This document shows positions 35,111 to 45,809 of a stretch of DNA of 64,000 nt, piece by piece. Source of the stretch: Achatina immaculata (taxonomy: Eukaryota; Mollusca; Gastropoda; Stylommatophora; Achatinidae); NCBI GenBank assembly GCA_009760885.1, contig CM019721.1, forward strand, positions 19,451,805 through 19,515,804, read 5' to 3'. The position numbers and the translations under genes were made by a program. How positions within the stretch are numbered: the stretch's first letter is position 1; the number at the start of each line of letters is the position of its first letter. The notes beneath the pieces were generated by a model. The model saw nothing but the letters and a program-made list of their open reading frames with translations. It was not told the DNA's origin and searched no databases.

Positions 35111-35520
35111 CTCGTTGTTCCTGGATTTGATGAAGTACTCCTGTTACTCTAGACTTTGCGTTGATGGCGTCTCTCTTGACTTTTGATCTCTTCTTGTCAC
35201 ATTTAGTATTTTCCCCCTTAAACATCTCATTTAGGTTGTAATGATTTTCCTTTTGCTTTTCGTTGTTAGTGTCCATGCTTGACATTCATAACACAGAGTT
35301 GCGCGGGAAAGTGTTTTGTGCAGTGCTCTTTTTGTTTCAGTTGTGATGTATGTGTTTTTATGTAAAGGTGTCATTTGTTCGAAGACCTGGTTTCCTTTAA
35401 TGCATCTGTTTTCAATTTCGACATCGATTTTCTCAGAGGATAATGTTGTACTACCTGGGTATTTGAAATGCTCCACTTGGTTCAAAGATTGATTGTCCAG
35501 GAATATCTTTGTATAACAAC
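35111..35520 (-). pseudogene. Decayed LINE RT thumb and tail (RTE-like)
   Basis: On the minus strand: VEHFKYPGSTTLSS (normally KYLGS), then EIENRCIKGNQVF, LCYECQAWTLTTKSK, and after a frameshift RDAINAKSRVTGVLHQIQEQRVKR. It differs from families A and B in this window. Its 3' end passes directly into the 60-bp array. Confidence 0.8.
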
Positions 35521-35579
35521 TGTTTGTTGTGCTAGTTAATTATGCGTTTCTGCAGTAAACAGCGGGCTTTTGTTAGTTT

Positions 35580-35690
35580 ACTATTACGTCACTTTGAACT
35601 CGCTTAATGTCACATCTGTTGGAACGTCAAAATATGGTGACAATAAGCGGATTTCACATTAAGCAGGGGTCCACTTCAAGAGCTTTAGCT
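35580..35690. mobile_element. Possible pogo/Tigger-like element end
   Basis: CTCGCTTAATGTCACAT on the plus strand and CCTGCTTAATGTGAAATCCG on the minus strand resemble the inverted segment at 36790-36840 (minus: CAGTCGAACCCACTTAATAT). Fragmentary; the link between the two ends is inference. Confidence 0.35.
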
Positions 35691-36087
35691 GCATCATAAC
35701 ACAGTATGTGTGTCCCACATTTGCTATGTTAAACACAAGATAGGGTACGTCTGTCCTATATTTGCTACGTTAAACACAAACCAATCAGTTAAAGCTATCG
35801 TTATTGGACACAAAATGTATTAATCACAGAATACAATAAATCTTAGTCATTAAATTACCGCACAGATAACACTAAAATCAAGCAGCATCTGATTATTCAG
35901 CAGAAGCAGCAAAGGATGCATAATTTAGCGTTGTGTAATGGTAACTATTAGAGTTTCTTGGTATGTTTTCCAGAAGGTAGTTTGCCATTGCCTTCCTTCC
36001 TGGCAGTGACTGTACTAGTTAGTGATCGTAGCCATTGTCCCTACAAATAATGGGGAAAAAAAACTGGATTTCCAACTTGTGATATAA

Positions 36088-36765
36088 TTAATATCACGGC
36101 TGTATCTAGACCAACAGGCAGCAGTGAGAATAAATGGTGAAACAACAACTTGGTTTGACATAAAACAAGGGGTCTGTCAGGGGTGCATATTGTCGTCTTA
36201 CTTAGTTAACTTGTATACTGAAAATATAATGAGGAATTTTAGAGAAGATGTAGACAAAGAATATTACGATGCCATAAAAATTAGAGGTCATGAAATACCA
36301 GAGATCAGATATGTTGATGACACAGTATTACTGTCCACAGCACACACACACACACAAAAAGAATGGAGAAACTAATTATGTCAGTCCGTAAGAACAGCGA
36401 AGAGAAAAACCTCTACCTTAATGCAAATAAATCTAAATTGATGACAACTTATAAAACAAATAAGGCAGCTGATATATGTATATCTGTGATGATAAATTGA
36501 CAGAGGTGGAGATTTTTTTAATATATTGAATCATAACTAACTAATAATGGAGAAACAATGAAGAATATTAAAAGGAGGACATCTATCGCTCTTCAAAAAG
36601 TAAAACAATTAAAGAATCTGTGGAGAGGAACAGACAGAACCATAAAAATACGATTTTTAAGGGCATGCATCTTTCCCATCTCAACATATGCCTGTGAGAC
36701 CTGGACACTTAACAAAACAGCTGAGAAACACATAAATGCCTTTAAATGTAAGTGGGAGTTGGCCG
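36088..36765 (+). mobile_element. LINE family A, RT domain copy
   Basis: Frames encode TTTWFDIKQGVCQGCILSS, IPEIRYVDDTVLL (YVDD instead of YADD) and LWRGTDRTIKIRFLRACIFP, then HINAFKCK, with frameshifts near 36360 and 36520. It is the most 5'-extended copy of family A here. It is cut at about 36752 before the GRPR tail. Confidence 0.87.
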
Positions 36766-36787
36766 AGGATACAAATTTGTGTGACAA

Positions 36788-36840
36788 TATTCGGGTTGTG
36801 ACATAAAGCAATGTGATATTAAGTGGGTTCGACTGTATTA
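36788..36840 (-). mobile_element. Possible pogo/Tigger-like terminal inverted repeat
   Basis: Minus-strand TACAGTCGAACCCACTTAAT begins next to a TA, as expected of a TA-inserting element. Partner sequence near 35590-35680. Weak. Confidence 0.35.
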
Positions 36841-37879
36841 AAAGATTCCAGCGTTGCTATGGCAGCCATCAATTCAGGAAAGATTATTCGTGGATAAAAA
36901 TGCAAAATTGGACTATAATTATGATTGTTTTGTTTTTAATTATTAGCTGTGTCTAAACTTCCATCTCGTCAAGATAAAGGCTCTGTCATTTTCTGGCGTA
37001 TGCAGTGACTTCAGAACAGAAAATAATACATTATTTAACAATTTTTTTGTCTTTTCTTTTATCCTGATGCTTCAAAGATTTCATAGACAAGATAAAAGTA
37101 ACCCCCCCCCCCCCCCCCAGAAAACCTGATAGATTTTTTTTTTATTTGCCCAATGACGTAAGTTCTTGGATCCAAAGAAAAATGTGACTGGTTAACAAAC
37201 TGTGTATCCTAGCAACCAAATCATAATGGCGGATTCAGCAACCAATAGAACAGACCAGAAGAAGAGATTAGTCAAATGGGTTTTTTTTACCTGTCACATG
37301 ACAATTCTTTCCCACAACATCATATTCCGCCTGCAGTGGTATATTTTCTTCAAAGATTTTATTTTTCAAACTTTATTTACATCAAATATATAAAACAAGG
37401 TAATTTTTTGTTTGTTTGTTTGTTTTTCTCTGGAATCATTGATTAGGATCTCCAAGCCGATGTGGTTTAATCGTTGGCGACTGCCCTCCTCGTGCGAAGA
37501 TGATTATAGATCTACAGCTGCCACGTTGTAATCAGCCCGGCAAGAGGCATTGTTACCCGGACTACTTATGTTACACAACACCGTAAAAACTCATGCTACA
37601 GAAAACAAAAAGCAGCAGAGCTCCACGCAATGCACACTGCATTGATAGAAGCACTAAAGATTCACGAAAGAAGTTGGCTTCGATTTTACTGAGTAAAAGT
37701 GATAAAACGCCTTTCTGGATGACAGAAATGTATTTATACACTCTGTATAGGATGATGTTATGATAAGTTTAGTTACTATTTATATCTACCAGTGGCTTAA
37801 CAGCAGCAACAAATATCTCGTTTATGTTTTCAAGTTATTTTACGTGTGTGTGTTAGCTAATTTTTTTTCTACCTTTGGT
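36841..37879. other. No gene recognised, 1 kb
   Basis: Contains a C run of about 16 near 37100. Otherwise unassigned AT-rich sequence. Confidence 0.5.
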
Positions 37880-38475
37880 TTAGCCCACATTTATATGTTG
37901 TAGCTGTTCCCCTATTTTAAAACGCATTTATATTTCGTAGTTGTCTCCCCTCTTTTAGCCCACATTTATATGTCGTACTTGTCCCCCTTTGGTTTATCCT
38001 ACATTTATATGTCATCTTTGTCTCCCTCGATTAGGCTGCATTTATATGTCGTAGTTGTCTACCCTGGTTTAGACCACATTTATATCTCGTAGTTTTCCCC
38101 CCGGGTTTAGCCACATTTATATGTCGTAGCTGTCTACCTGGTTTAACCCATATTTATATGTCGTAGTTGTCCCCCCTGGTTTAGCCCACATTTATATTTC
38201 GTAGTTGTCCCCCCTGGTTTAGATCATATTTATTTATCATAGCTGTCTCCCTGGTTTAGCCCGCATTTATTTTTAGTAGTCGTTTAACAGGTATAACCCG
38301 CATTTACATTTTGTAGTTGTCTCCCTGGTTTAGCCCGCATTATATGTCGTAGTTGTTTCCCTGGTTTAGCCCGCATTATATGTCGTAGTTGTTTCCCTGG
38401 TTTAGCCCTCATTTATATGTCGTAGTTGTCTATCTGGTTTAGCCCACATTTATATGTCATAGTTGTCCCCAAACC
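37880..38475. repeat. Diverged minisatellite, ~36-bp unit, ~16 copies
   Basis: Units on TTTAGCCCACATTTATATGT plus CGTAGTTGTCCCCCTGG. It ends about 45 bp before the GPCR 2 splice acceptor, mirroring the array upstream of GPCR 1. Confidence 0.93.
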
Positions 38476-38499
38476 AAAGTGACCCTCCTCCTGTTATAG

Positions 38500-38711
38500 C
38501 CTTTTTTTGTTCCTTTTTTTCAGCCGATTTGTTCATGCTTGACGGAATCTTAAAGAAAATTGGAAGCTGAAATGCTAATTATGTTTAATTCTGACATAGG
38601 CTTCATTGGTTTTGTAGTGCTACCCGCCTTGCTGCAGCTTCAAAGAGTACACTGCCTCAAACTTCCTAATTTTTTTTCTTCAAACGACACCTCTAAAAGA
38701 ATAAATACAAC
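38500..38711 (+). other. 3' splice site and 5' UTR of GPCR 2, with overlapping uORF
   Basis: Pyrimidine tract ending TTCCTTTTTTTCAG at 38523. The leader runs from 38524 to 38711. An upstream ATG at 38572 opens a 65-codon frame that ends at 38769, past the receptor ATG at 38712 and in another frame. Such an overlapping uORF usually lowers translation of the main frame. The splice call is from consensus. Confidence 0.6.
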
Positions 38712-39743
38712 ATGGAGGGAAACAGAAATGAAGACAGCAAATCGCTACCTCCAGATGACACAACACTAAGTCGTGAACCTAAAGACAACATGACCACGGA
38801 TTATGACCACATGCTAACTGTCAGCAAGTACGTCTACCTGGTCGTGTACCCGAGCGTTTCCGTCCTGGGTTTTGCTGCGAACTTTTCGAGCGTGACAATT
38901 CTGATCAAAAATGGACTGAGGAAGCCGTCAGACATCTTGCTTCTTGGTCTAGCTGTTGGCGATTCTTTCTTGCTGTGTGGAGGTATAAATATTCCCGCAC
39001 TTGTGACTTTCACTTCGCCAATAATGAACGCGTGGAAAACGGATTTGAACTCAATACATATATATTATGTTTCAACGATTCTCATATACCTCTTTTGCAG
39101 AATAGGTTCGATAATGTCGCTAACGATAACCGTCTTCATCGCCGTGGAGAGAGTTATCGCTGTGTATTTCCCACTCCGCTTCTCTTTCTTCATCACGCCT
39201 TCCAGGGCTAAACTCGGGGTTCTGTTATCCTTCCTCTTGTCTGTGCCGTCCACCGTTATAGGGGTAATTGGGAATCGTCTGGTCACGATCTACCTGGAGG
39301 AGGACGGCCAGTGGGTGGGTTTCGTTAGCCAGGACAGATCCGGACACGAGCTGCCGTCGCAGCTTCTTTACGCCTTCTTTATCGTTCTGAGTTTTCAGCC
39401 TGTCCTCCCAACCGCCATCGTCACGGCAGCCACACTTCTTATTGGTACAAAAATTAGCCTTACCATTCGCCAGCGGAAGACGATGACACTAAGCAGAAGG
39501 AGCACAGCGCTGTCAGCCAGAGGTCTGATATTATTTGTGGTGTGTTTCTCTTTCTCTGTCACACAAATTGCGCAAATTATCAGCCTTCTGCCGCAGGTTA
39601 TTAGGAATGAATCAACAGGCGATAATAATTTGGTGGAAGATGTTTATTATTTATGTTTAAATTTTATTATATTTTGTAACAGTGCCTCTAACGCTCTGAT
39701 CTACGTCATTTTCAATCCCAAGTTTAGGAGGAAATTTTGCTAG
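38712..39743 (+). CDS. Class A (rhodopsin-like) GPCR, paralogue of GPCR 1
   Basis: 343 residues in one exon, with a good start context (AACATGG). N-terminal NMT glycosylation site. TM1 VLGFAANFSSV; TM2 LLLGLAVGD; TM3 end VERVIAVYFPLRF with ER in place of DRY. A basic third loop (IRQRKTMTLSRRS) is followed by TM6 FSVTQIAQ. TM7 is NALIYVIFNPKF and the tail is very short (RRKFC). It shares with GPCR 1 the GLRKPSDILLLGL block, (N/G)QW(I/V)G in loop 2, FSVT in TM6, no CWxP and no loop-2 cysteine. The membrane-receptor role is certain from topology. A chemosensory role is inferred from gastropod families of this type, which often have intronless coding frames. Confidence 0.9.
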   Translation: MEGNRNEDSKSLPPDDTTLSREPKDNMTTDYDHMLTVSKYVYLVVYPSVSVLGFAANFSSVTILIKNGLRKPSDILLLGLAVGDSFLLCGGINIPALVTFTSPIMNAWKTDLNSIHIYYVSTILIYLFCRIGSIMSLTITVFIAVERVIAVYFPLRFSFFITPSRAKLGVLLSFLLSVPSTVIGVIGNRLVTIYLEEDGQWVGFVSQDRSGHELPSQLLYAFFIVLSFQPVLPTAIVTAATLLIGTKISLTIRQRKTMTLSRRSTALSARGLILFVVCFSFSVTQIAQIISLLPQVIRNESTGDNNLVEDVYYLCLNFIIFCNSASNALIYVIFNPKFRRKFC

Positions 39744-39897
39744 AAGTGTTTGTTTAAACTGTAGATTACAAGGGGTATAAGGTACAAATACTTGAAGCAC
39801 AAAGTTGATATTAGGTGCATTTGTAGGTCAGGTTAATGTAAGATTAAACACCAAATTTCAAGAAATTAACTGCAACCAGTTTTTGAAGTGGTAAGGG

Positions 39898-42240
39898 GTG
39901 GCAGAAATTGAGGAAATGGATAAAATTTCTCATCGAGCAGTCATTCGCTATCTCTGTATCAAGGGCTTATCATCGAAGGAGATCCATGAGGATATGGTAG
40001 AGACTCTAGGGGAGAGTGCCCCTTCTTACAGCACAGTGAAGAAATGGGAAGCTCAGTTCAAACATGGAAGGGAGAGCCTGGAAGATGATCCCCGTACAGG
40101 AAGACCAAGAACGGTAACCACCGATGAAACCACCGGCAGAATCCATGACATGATAATGGAGGATCGACGACTAACTGAGCGGTACATTGCTACTTAGTTG
40201 GGTATTTCCCAGGAACGTCTTCATGCCATTATTCACAATCATCTTCAAATGACAAAGGTCTCTGCTCGATGGGTCCCAAAACTTCTTGGAGCTAATCACA
40301 AACGACAGCGCATCAGCATGTCGAGAGACAATCTTGGCCATTTTTCTGCAGATCCTGAAAAGTTTCTTCAACAATTTGTGACTATGGATGAGACTTGGGC
40401 TCATCATTTTCAACTAGAAGCCAAAGAACAGTCAAAGCAGTGGAAACATCATGGATCCCCACCTCCAAAGAAAGCAAGGGTGGTTCTGTCTGCAGGCAAA
40501 GTGATAGCTTCCATCTTTTGGGATTCAGAAGATGTGCTATTGGTAGACTATCTTCAAAAGGTCAGAACGGTCACCGGGGCCTATTACGCTAATCTTGTGA
40601 AACAACTGCGGGTCAAATTGAAGGAAAAGCGTTGAGAAAAATTGACGAGAGGAGTCATCTTTCATCAAGACAACCGCTGTTGGCGAGATCTTCAGCTGCC
40701 GTGTGTGGAGCGGTGCTCTTCCCGGCCAATGAAGAAATTTGCAAATGAGGTTGCCGCGCAGCATCACTGCGGAAAAGGTGGTTGAAAGCAAACAGTCAAA
40801 TAACGGCACCTCTGGTCTGGAGGTCGGCCAGTCACTGCTGGCTTGACTTTTCAAATGCCGCGCGTGGAGTGAAGCTCCTCCCGGTTAAGGAAGTAAATGC
40901 GGAAATAAAGGTTGCTGTGCGGCGCCGATGGGAAAAGGTGGTGGAAAGTGAAGTTTAACCTGGTATGTCCAGTAGTATCGCTACGAGAGCTATACCACGG
41001 CACCTCTGCTCTAGAGGCCGCCTACGTCCGAAATACACCAACACTGGTGAAATATGCCTAAACCGGCACACACCAGGGGTGGAACTCGATGGCTAGACAT
41101 GTCATGCCACCTCCGCTCTAGAGGTCGGTAACGCCTGATAAACACCCATACTGGTGAATTTTGCCTAAACCGGCTCATACCAGGGGTGAATCTTGAAGGC
41201 TATGAATGTCACAGTACCTCTGCCCTAGAGGTCGGTCCCGTCCCAAACATGCCCATACTGGGAAATGCCTAAACCGGCTCAACCCAGGGGTAGAAGTCAC
41301 TAGTGGCGAGGATTCGTCCTCCTGGACAAAAGCTCCATCTTGGTCACAACTAGGAAGGGTAGCGGCCACGACCGCAAAATGCTGAAGTCGGAGACACTGG
41401 ACCAGGGAAGTCTAGATAGGCAACCACCTCTCACCCGGCGGGGATGTCTGCGTATCCTAATCACGCTGAGGTTTTCCGGTGAGAAAGTCCAACCCTGGAC
41501 TGGATGGGCAACCACCTCTCACCCGGCGGTGATACACGGGTATCTCAAAACACGTCGAGGTTTTCCGGTGAGAAAGTCCAACTCTGGCCTGGGTGGGCTA
41601 AAGCCTCTCACCCAGCGGGGATGCACTGATATTCCAAACACGTCGAGGTCTTCCGGTGAGAAAGTCCAACCCTAGACCAAACTGGTGCAATGAAAACCAC
41701 GGTGTCACGCAATCCCGCTTCCGAGACCCACCAAGAATACAGGCTAAAGCACTGTGATACTCTGAACCCCTTGTGGTCCTTTCGTGGAACTCGTGTGGTC
41801 TATTCTGGACCACACAGGGGACCACGGGACCTAACGAGGACCACATGCGTGAATTCAGTAGGTTCACAGTGCGGTTTTTGGTGGTAGAAGTGAACGAAGA
41901 AGAAGAAGAAGAAGATCAAGACAATGCTCCAGTTCACAAGTCAGCGGTTGCAATGGCTGCCATTCATGAGTGCGGCTTCCAGCTTCTTGAACATCCTCCT
42001 TATTCCCCAGATTTGGCCCCTTCAGACTATTATCTGTTTACCAAACTCAAAAAGGAGCTAAGTGGTCACAAATTTGCTTCAGATGATGACGTCATTCATG
42101 CTATAGACCACTTTCTACTGGCACAAGATGCTGACTTTTACGAAGAAGAGATCCGTATGCTCCAGGATCGCAGGACTAAGTGCATAAACTTGCTAGGGGA
42201 CTATGTTGAGAAATTATCCAAAAAGTTGTCCACAAATAAT
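39898..42240 (+). pseudogene. Mariner transposase, broken
   Basis: An N-terminal helix-turn-helix region (YLCIKGLSSKEI, TVKKWEAQFKHGR, DDPRTGRP) is followed by the first catalytic Asp in VTMDETW. The second Asp, at the insertion site, is in HQDNAPVH, and the third is in YSPDLAPSDYYLF. Spacing between the last two is 34 residues, the mariner signature. It is disabled by a TAG near 40195, a TGA near 40634 and a 1241-bp insertion between 40673 and 41915. It lies just downstream of GPCR 2 and is unrelated to it. Confidence 0.92.
40674..41914 (+). mobile_element. GAA-tailed non-coding retroelement inserted in mariner, with 10-bp TSD
   Basis: 1241 bp that split the mariner frame exactly. ATCAAGACAA is present on both sides (40664-40673 and 41915-41924). 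The 3' end GTGAACGAAGAAGAAGAAG matches the 3' end of LINE-B (GTGCGAACGAAGAAGAAG). No coding frame. The interior has about four ~80-bp units with CTAGAGGTCGG and CTAAACCGGCTC, then three ~90-bp units with TCCGGTGAGAAAGTCCAAC. It is probably mobilised by LINE-B. Confidence 0.8.
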
Positions 42241-42544
42241 CTGGTGTACCTTATGCCGAGAACTTATCAATCACCCCTCTTATCTTTAGCCGTAAGAATG
42301 TATTTTGAGAAAATAATAAATAAATATATTGTGAACGGGCGGGGTTTGGTTTTCCTAAAAGGTCATGAAGTTCAAGCTCACGGTCTGGTCTCGGGTGGGT
42401 AAAAGCCTGGTTGTGAGCACGTGACAGGTGTGCTGGTAACAGGTATATGTTAGGAATGTTCTGTGTCAGTTGTTGTCTTGTCCAGGGGTATGGCCGACAG
42501 CAGGTTTGTATAAGGGGGGGGGGGAGCTATTGTTCTGTCTTACC

Positions 42545-42735
42545 TTGGAGTGATAAATGTGATCAAAGTTAGGTGGTTGTAAGTATGACTGTCTTGTCAG
42601 CGATGATCTCCACATGTTGTGGTCAAGTTTAGGTGGTTGTAAATATGACTGTCTTGTCAGCGATGATCTCCACATGTTGTGGTCAAGTTTAGGTGGTTGT
42701 AAGTATGACTGTCTTGTCAGCGATGATCTCAGGGT
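42545..42735. repeat. Minisatellite, 60-bp unit, 3 copies
   Basis: Units on AAGTTTAGGTGGTTGTAAGT plus ATGACTGTCTTGTCAGCGAT and GATCTCCACATGTTGTGGTC. A G run precedes it at 42517. Confidence 0.92.
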
Positions 42736-43714
42736 GCTGTCCGGGCCGCCTTGTTTGTTGTAAGTCATGATATGTCCGTGTATGTAAGTGTCAAGTAATG
42801 TCCGGTCAGAGAATATGGTGTCTAAAGTCGTAAGTGTTACTTTTCTTTTATGAACTAACTTGTTGAAAAAAAACCTAAATTGTTAAGTTTTATTGAAGGA
42901 TAAGCTGGATAAATATTACGTTTTTTTTGTCATTTCTTGTCATGACATTGATGTGTTGTTATGTTTTGTGCTGCGCGCACGTGATTTAAGTGTTATCTGT
43001 AATGTGGACATTATTTGGTGGCTTACATCGTTCCTTGTTTACAGAAATGTTATGGATCTTTGTGACTGTGTTTTCTTTTAGTGTGAGCCACGAGATGAAA
43101 TGATTGTTCTTTTAAGATATGTAATATAATTTAATAATAAAGTGTAGATTTGATGTCATTGATGGATGTTGTATATGTGTGTGGATGCGGGCGTAGGTCC
43201 ACGTGTGGGTTGTTTTAAAAAGAGAATAGGACTTCTTTTATGTAACCTGACCTGGAGGGACGGAAGAGCTGGTAGCCATGGTGACAATGAAGGAATTACA
43301 GAGAAGAGAATGATTGGAGAGATTGTCAAGCCCTCGGTTGTACATTTCACCTGTAAAATGTGGGTATAAAAGTGACGCTCTGTGGAGTGTGTTTATTATG
43401 TGTGATGGGTTCTATTTTCTGTGGATTGTGGTTGGGGTGATAGTTGCTTGGTTTTGCTGTGTTATTTAAAGAATAAAGTTTTCTTGCTTTGGTTTGTTGG
43501 ATAGAACAATTGTTAGGAGTTCGTAGTTCATTGTTGTGGGGAGAAAGGACTGAATGGTAGAAGAAGATTAGTCTAGAAGTTGTTTAATATGCTTGCAAGG
43601 GGGGGGGGGGTAGCCGACCAAAGAACTGGCCGTGGGGGTAAGGAACCCTGGGGTAAATGTTGGTCGGGGGCGGGCAGTGTGGAAGCAGGGACAACGTGAA
43701 GCTGTAGCCTGGGT
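42736..43714. other. No gene recognised, 1 kb
   Basis: AT-rich with a G run near 43601. It has an AATAAAG near 43136 and another near 43471, but no associated frame. Could hold UTR-like or non-coding sequence; not assigned. Confidence 0.45.
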
Positions 43715-43845
43715 CCCACTTTATACTGTAGTGGGTCCCACTCTATACTGTAGTGGGACCCACTCTATACTGTAGTGGGTCCCACTTTATACTGTAGTGG
43801 GCCCCACTCTATACTGTAGTGGGTCCCACTCTATACTGTAGGCTA
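43715..43845. repeat. Minisatellite, 22-bp unit, 6 copies
   Basis: Units of GTGGGTCCCACTCTATACTG plus TA. GTGGGTCCCAC is nearly palindromic. Confidence 0.92.
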
Positions 43846-44049
43846 AGATGAGCCTTGTTTCAGACGTATGGTAGTAGTTGAGATAGTTGGGAGATGAAAG
43901 TGGACTGGGAATTGGGATTCTCACACAAACAGTGGTTTAGTTCGTCATTCTCCCATATCTCAAATAAGCACCATAATGACCTTAGATAATTCAATAACAA
44001 AATATATATTTTACAAAATAAATAGATAATTTATAAAGTGTCACTGTCT

Positions 44050-44235
44050 AACCTTTCTTCTCTACCTCAGTATTATTGTGTCAGACACTATACTTTTCTA
44101 TCTGCCTCGGTGTTATTGTGTCAGAGACTATATTTTTCTATCTACCTCGGTGTTATTGTGTCAGAGACTATATTTTTCTATCTACCTCAGTGTTATTGTG
44201 TCAGAGACTATACTTTTCAATCTAGCTCAGTGGCA
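44050..44235. repeat. Minisatellite, 40-bp unit, ~5 copies
   Basis: Units on TCTACCTCGGTGTTATTGTG plus TCAGAGACTATATTTTTCTA. Confidence 0.93.
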
Positions 44236-44289
44236 TTGTGTTTTAATTTATTATGTTAAAAAATTTTATCAAATAATATGTCTTCATTT

Positions 44290-44664
44290 AAAATATGAGA
44301 TCTAACTCCCCTCGTTAACTTTTGTTTGTCAAGTTTCTCGCCGGTGCTACGGAGTATGTCCACCGTGCTGAGTTAGTCTTTCTCAAAAAGTCATGGCAGC
44401 ATTTTTGTGCTTGTCCAGTGTGTACACGAACATTCTTGGCGTGAGTCCATAGAGAAAATCTGACCGCCAAAAGAGAAGCTACAAAGGTTGAGACACAAAC
44501 CCTGACAGAAAGTGAGTACAGCGACCTGGTTTATCAACCTGACAGTGTTGTCTTAAATCAGTTTCTGTAGCCTTTCTCCCGAGCGTTTCCAGCCACAGAC
44601 AGGAACAGGAAATGTGGTTGCCGAATGTCTGTCGTAACATTAAAGATATTTCTTCTTTAACTTC
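44290..44664. other. No gene recognised
   Basis: Unique-looking sequence; nothing identified. Confidence 0.45.
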
Positions 44665-44870
44665 CTGTCTTCCTTTGGCATGTCTAAGTTTTCTAACATC
44701 TGTCTTCTCTTGACATGTCTAAGTTCTCTAACATCTGTCTTCTCTTGATATATCCAAGTTCTCTAAGTTGTCTAATTTCTGTCTTCTCTTGGAATGTCTA
44801 ACTTCTGTCTTCTCTTGACAAATCCAGTTCTCTCACTTCTGTCTTCTCTTGGCATGTCCAAGAATTTTGC
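44665..44870. repeat. Degenerate minisatellite, ~35-bp unit
   Basis: Irregular units on TTCTCTAACATCTGTCTTCT plus CTTGACATGTCTAAG, with deletions. Confidence 0.82.
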
Positions 44871-45228
44871 ACTGTCATTTGCTTATAATTTTAAATTTTG
44901 TTCTGAAACTTCCCTGAGTTCAATAGTTTTTCTCTGTTTGTCAAGGTCGTTTGTTGCATCTGTCTCCAAAAACCACAGCTCTGGTGCTCCCAGTTACTGA
45001 ATCATGTTTCTTAATTTTCTCAATGTCATGTGTTTAACTCTGTTTCAAAATCAATGAACGGAGGTAGAGGAGTTCGCGTGACTTAGATGTACTTCCAATT
45101 GTAACATTTACCGCACTTTAGTGGTCTTTGGGGTTTTCGAAAACAGTTGGAGCGGAGATGGAAGATCTACTTTTAGGAAGTAACAGATAAAAGGGGTGGC
45201 GACTGCAGTAAAACTGGTTAATATAAAT

Positions 45229-45318
45229 AAGGTAGATAGAGGTGTATGGTGCAGTTTTACACCTTGCTCACTTCCTCCCTCACTTTGTAAAACTACACCA
45301 TACACCTCTATCTACCTT
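45229..45318. repeat. Near-perfect 33-bp inverted repeat (hairpin), 24-base loop
   Basis: Arms 45229-45261 and 45286-45318 are complementary except for one C/A mismatch. The left arm begins AAGGTAGATAGAGGTGTATG. The two CTAC(C)TTTTAGGAAGTA(A)CAG blocks at 45169-45188 and 45313-45332 form a direct repeat around it. Size is compatible with a small fold-back element or a miRNA-like precursor; the sequence does not decide. Confidence 0.85.
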
Positions 45319-45400
45319 TTAGGAAGTACAGCGGTCCGCTGGCATCAAAACCCATCCTTCACCAGGTTCTGTGTCTTAAAGCGGACAGACCTATCCAACA

Positions 45401-45739
45401 GTGCCCTCTGCTGGCCTCTTTCAGAATTTTACAGCGGAGGGTGGACAGGTGATGGACCGGGCTGGTATCTTGAAAGCACTGAGAGAAGCTGGTGGAGTGG
45501 CCGATTCAAGCAACAGTTCTGAATCTGCAACCACGAACGGGTTGCTGGAACATAACTTTAGATGTGGAGTGGTCAGACAAGAGGACTGCAGTGAGAAGCA
45601 AAGAAGACAGGCTGATCAACACAGAACTGATATCGTCAGCTGCCAGACACTGGTGGAGATACTGAAGATGGTATCGGAGCTCTTATGGACTAATCGTTCG
45701 ATGTGCAAAGAGGATGACCCATCGAATAACTAAGTAACT

Positions 45740-45808
<69 letters not shown>

Positions 45809-45809
45809 G

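Larger units (their letters stand above)
39775..42290 (+). mobile_element. Mariner (D,D34D) element fossil, split by an insertion
   Basis: Outer ends share AGGGGT and ATAAGGTAC in inverted orientation (near 39772 and 42250-42290), which suggests decayed terminal repeats. The transposase frame runs 39898-40663 and resumes at 41925. This entry gives the element boundaries; see the separate entry for the protein. Confidence 0.7.

Noticed and set aside
34184..35285. Long frames on both strands (288 and 299 codons)
   Set aside because: They are translations of the 60-bp array, open only because the unit is a multiple of three. The minus frame is the decayed LINE.
45401..45733. 110-codon frame as a gene
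   Set aside because: No recognisable domain, and it runs into an AACT tail typical of a LINE here. Kept only as a possible LINE end.
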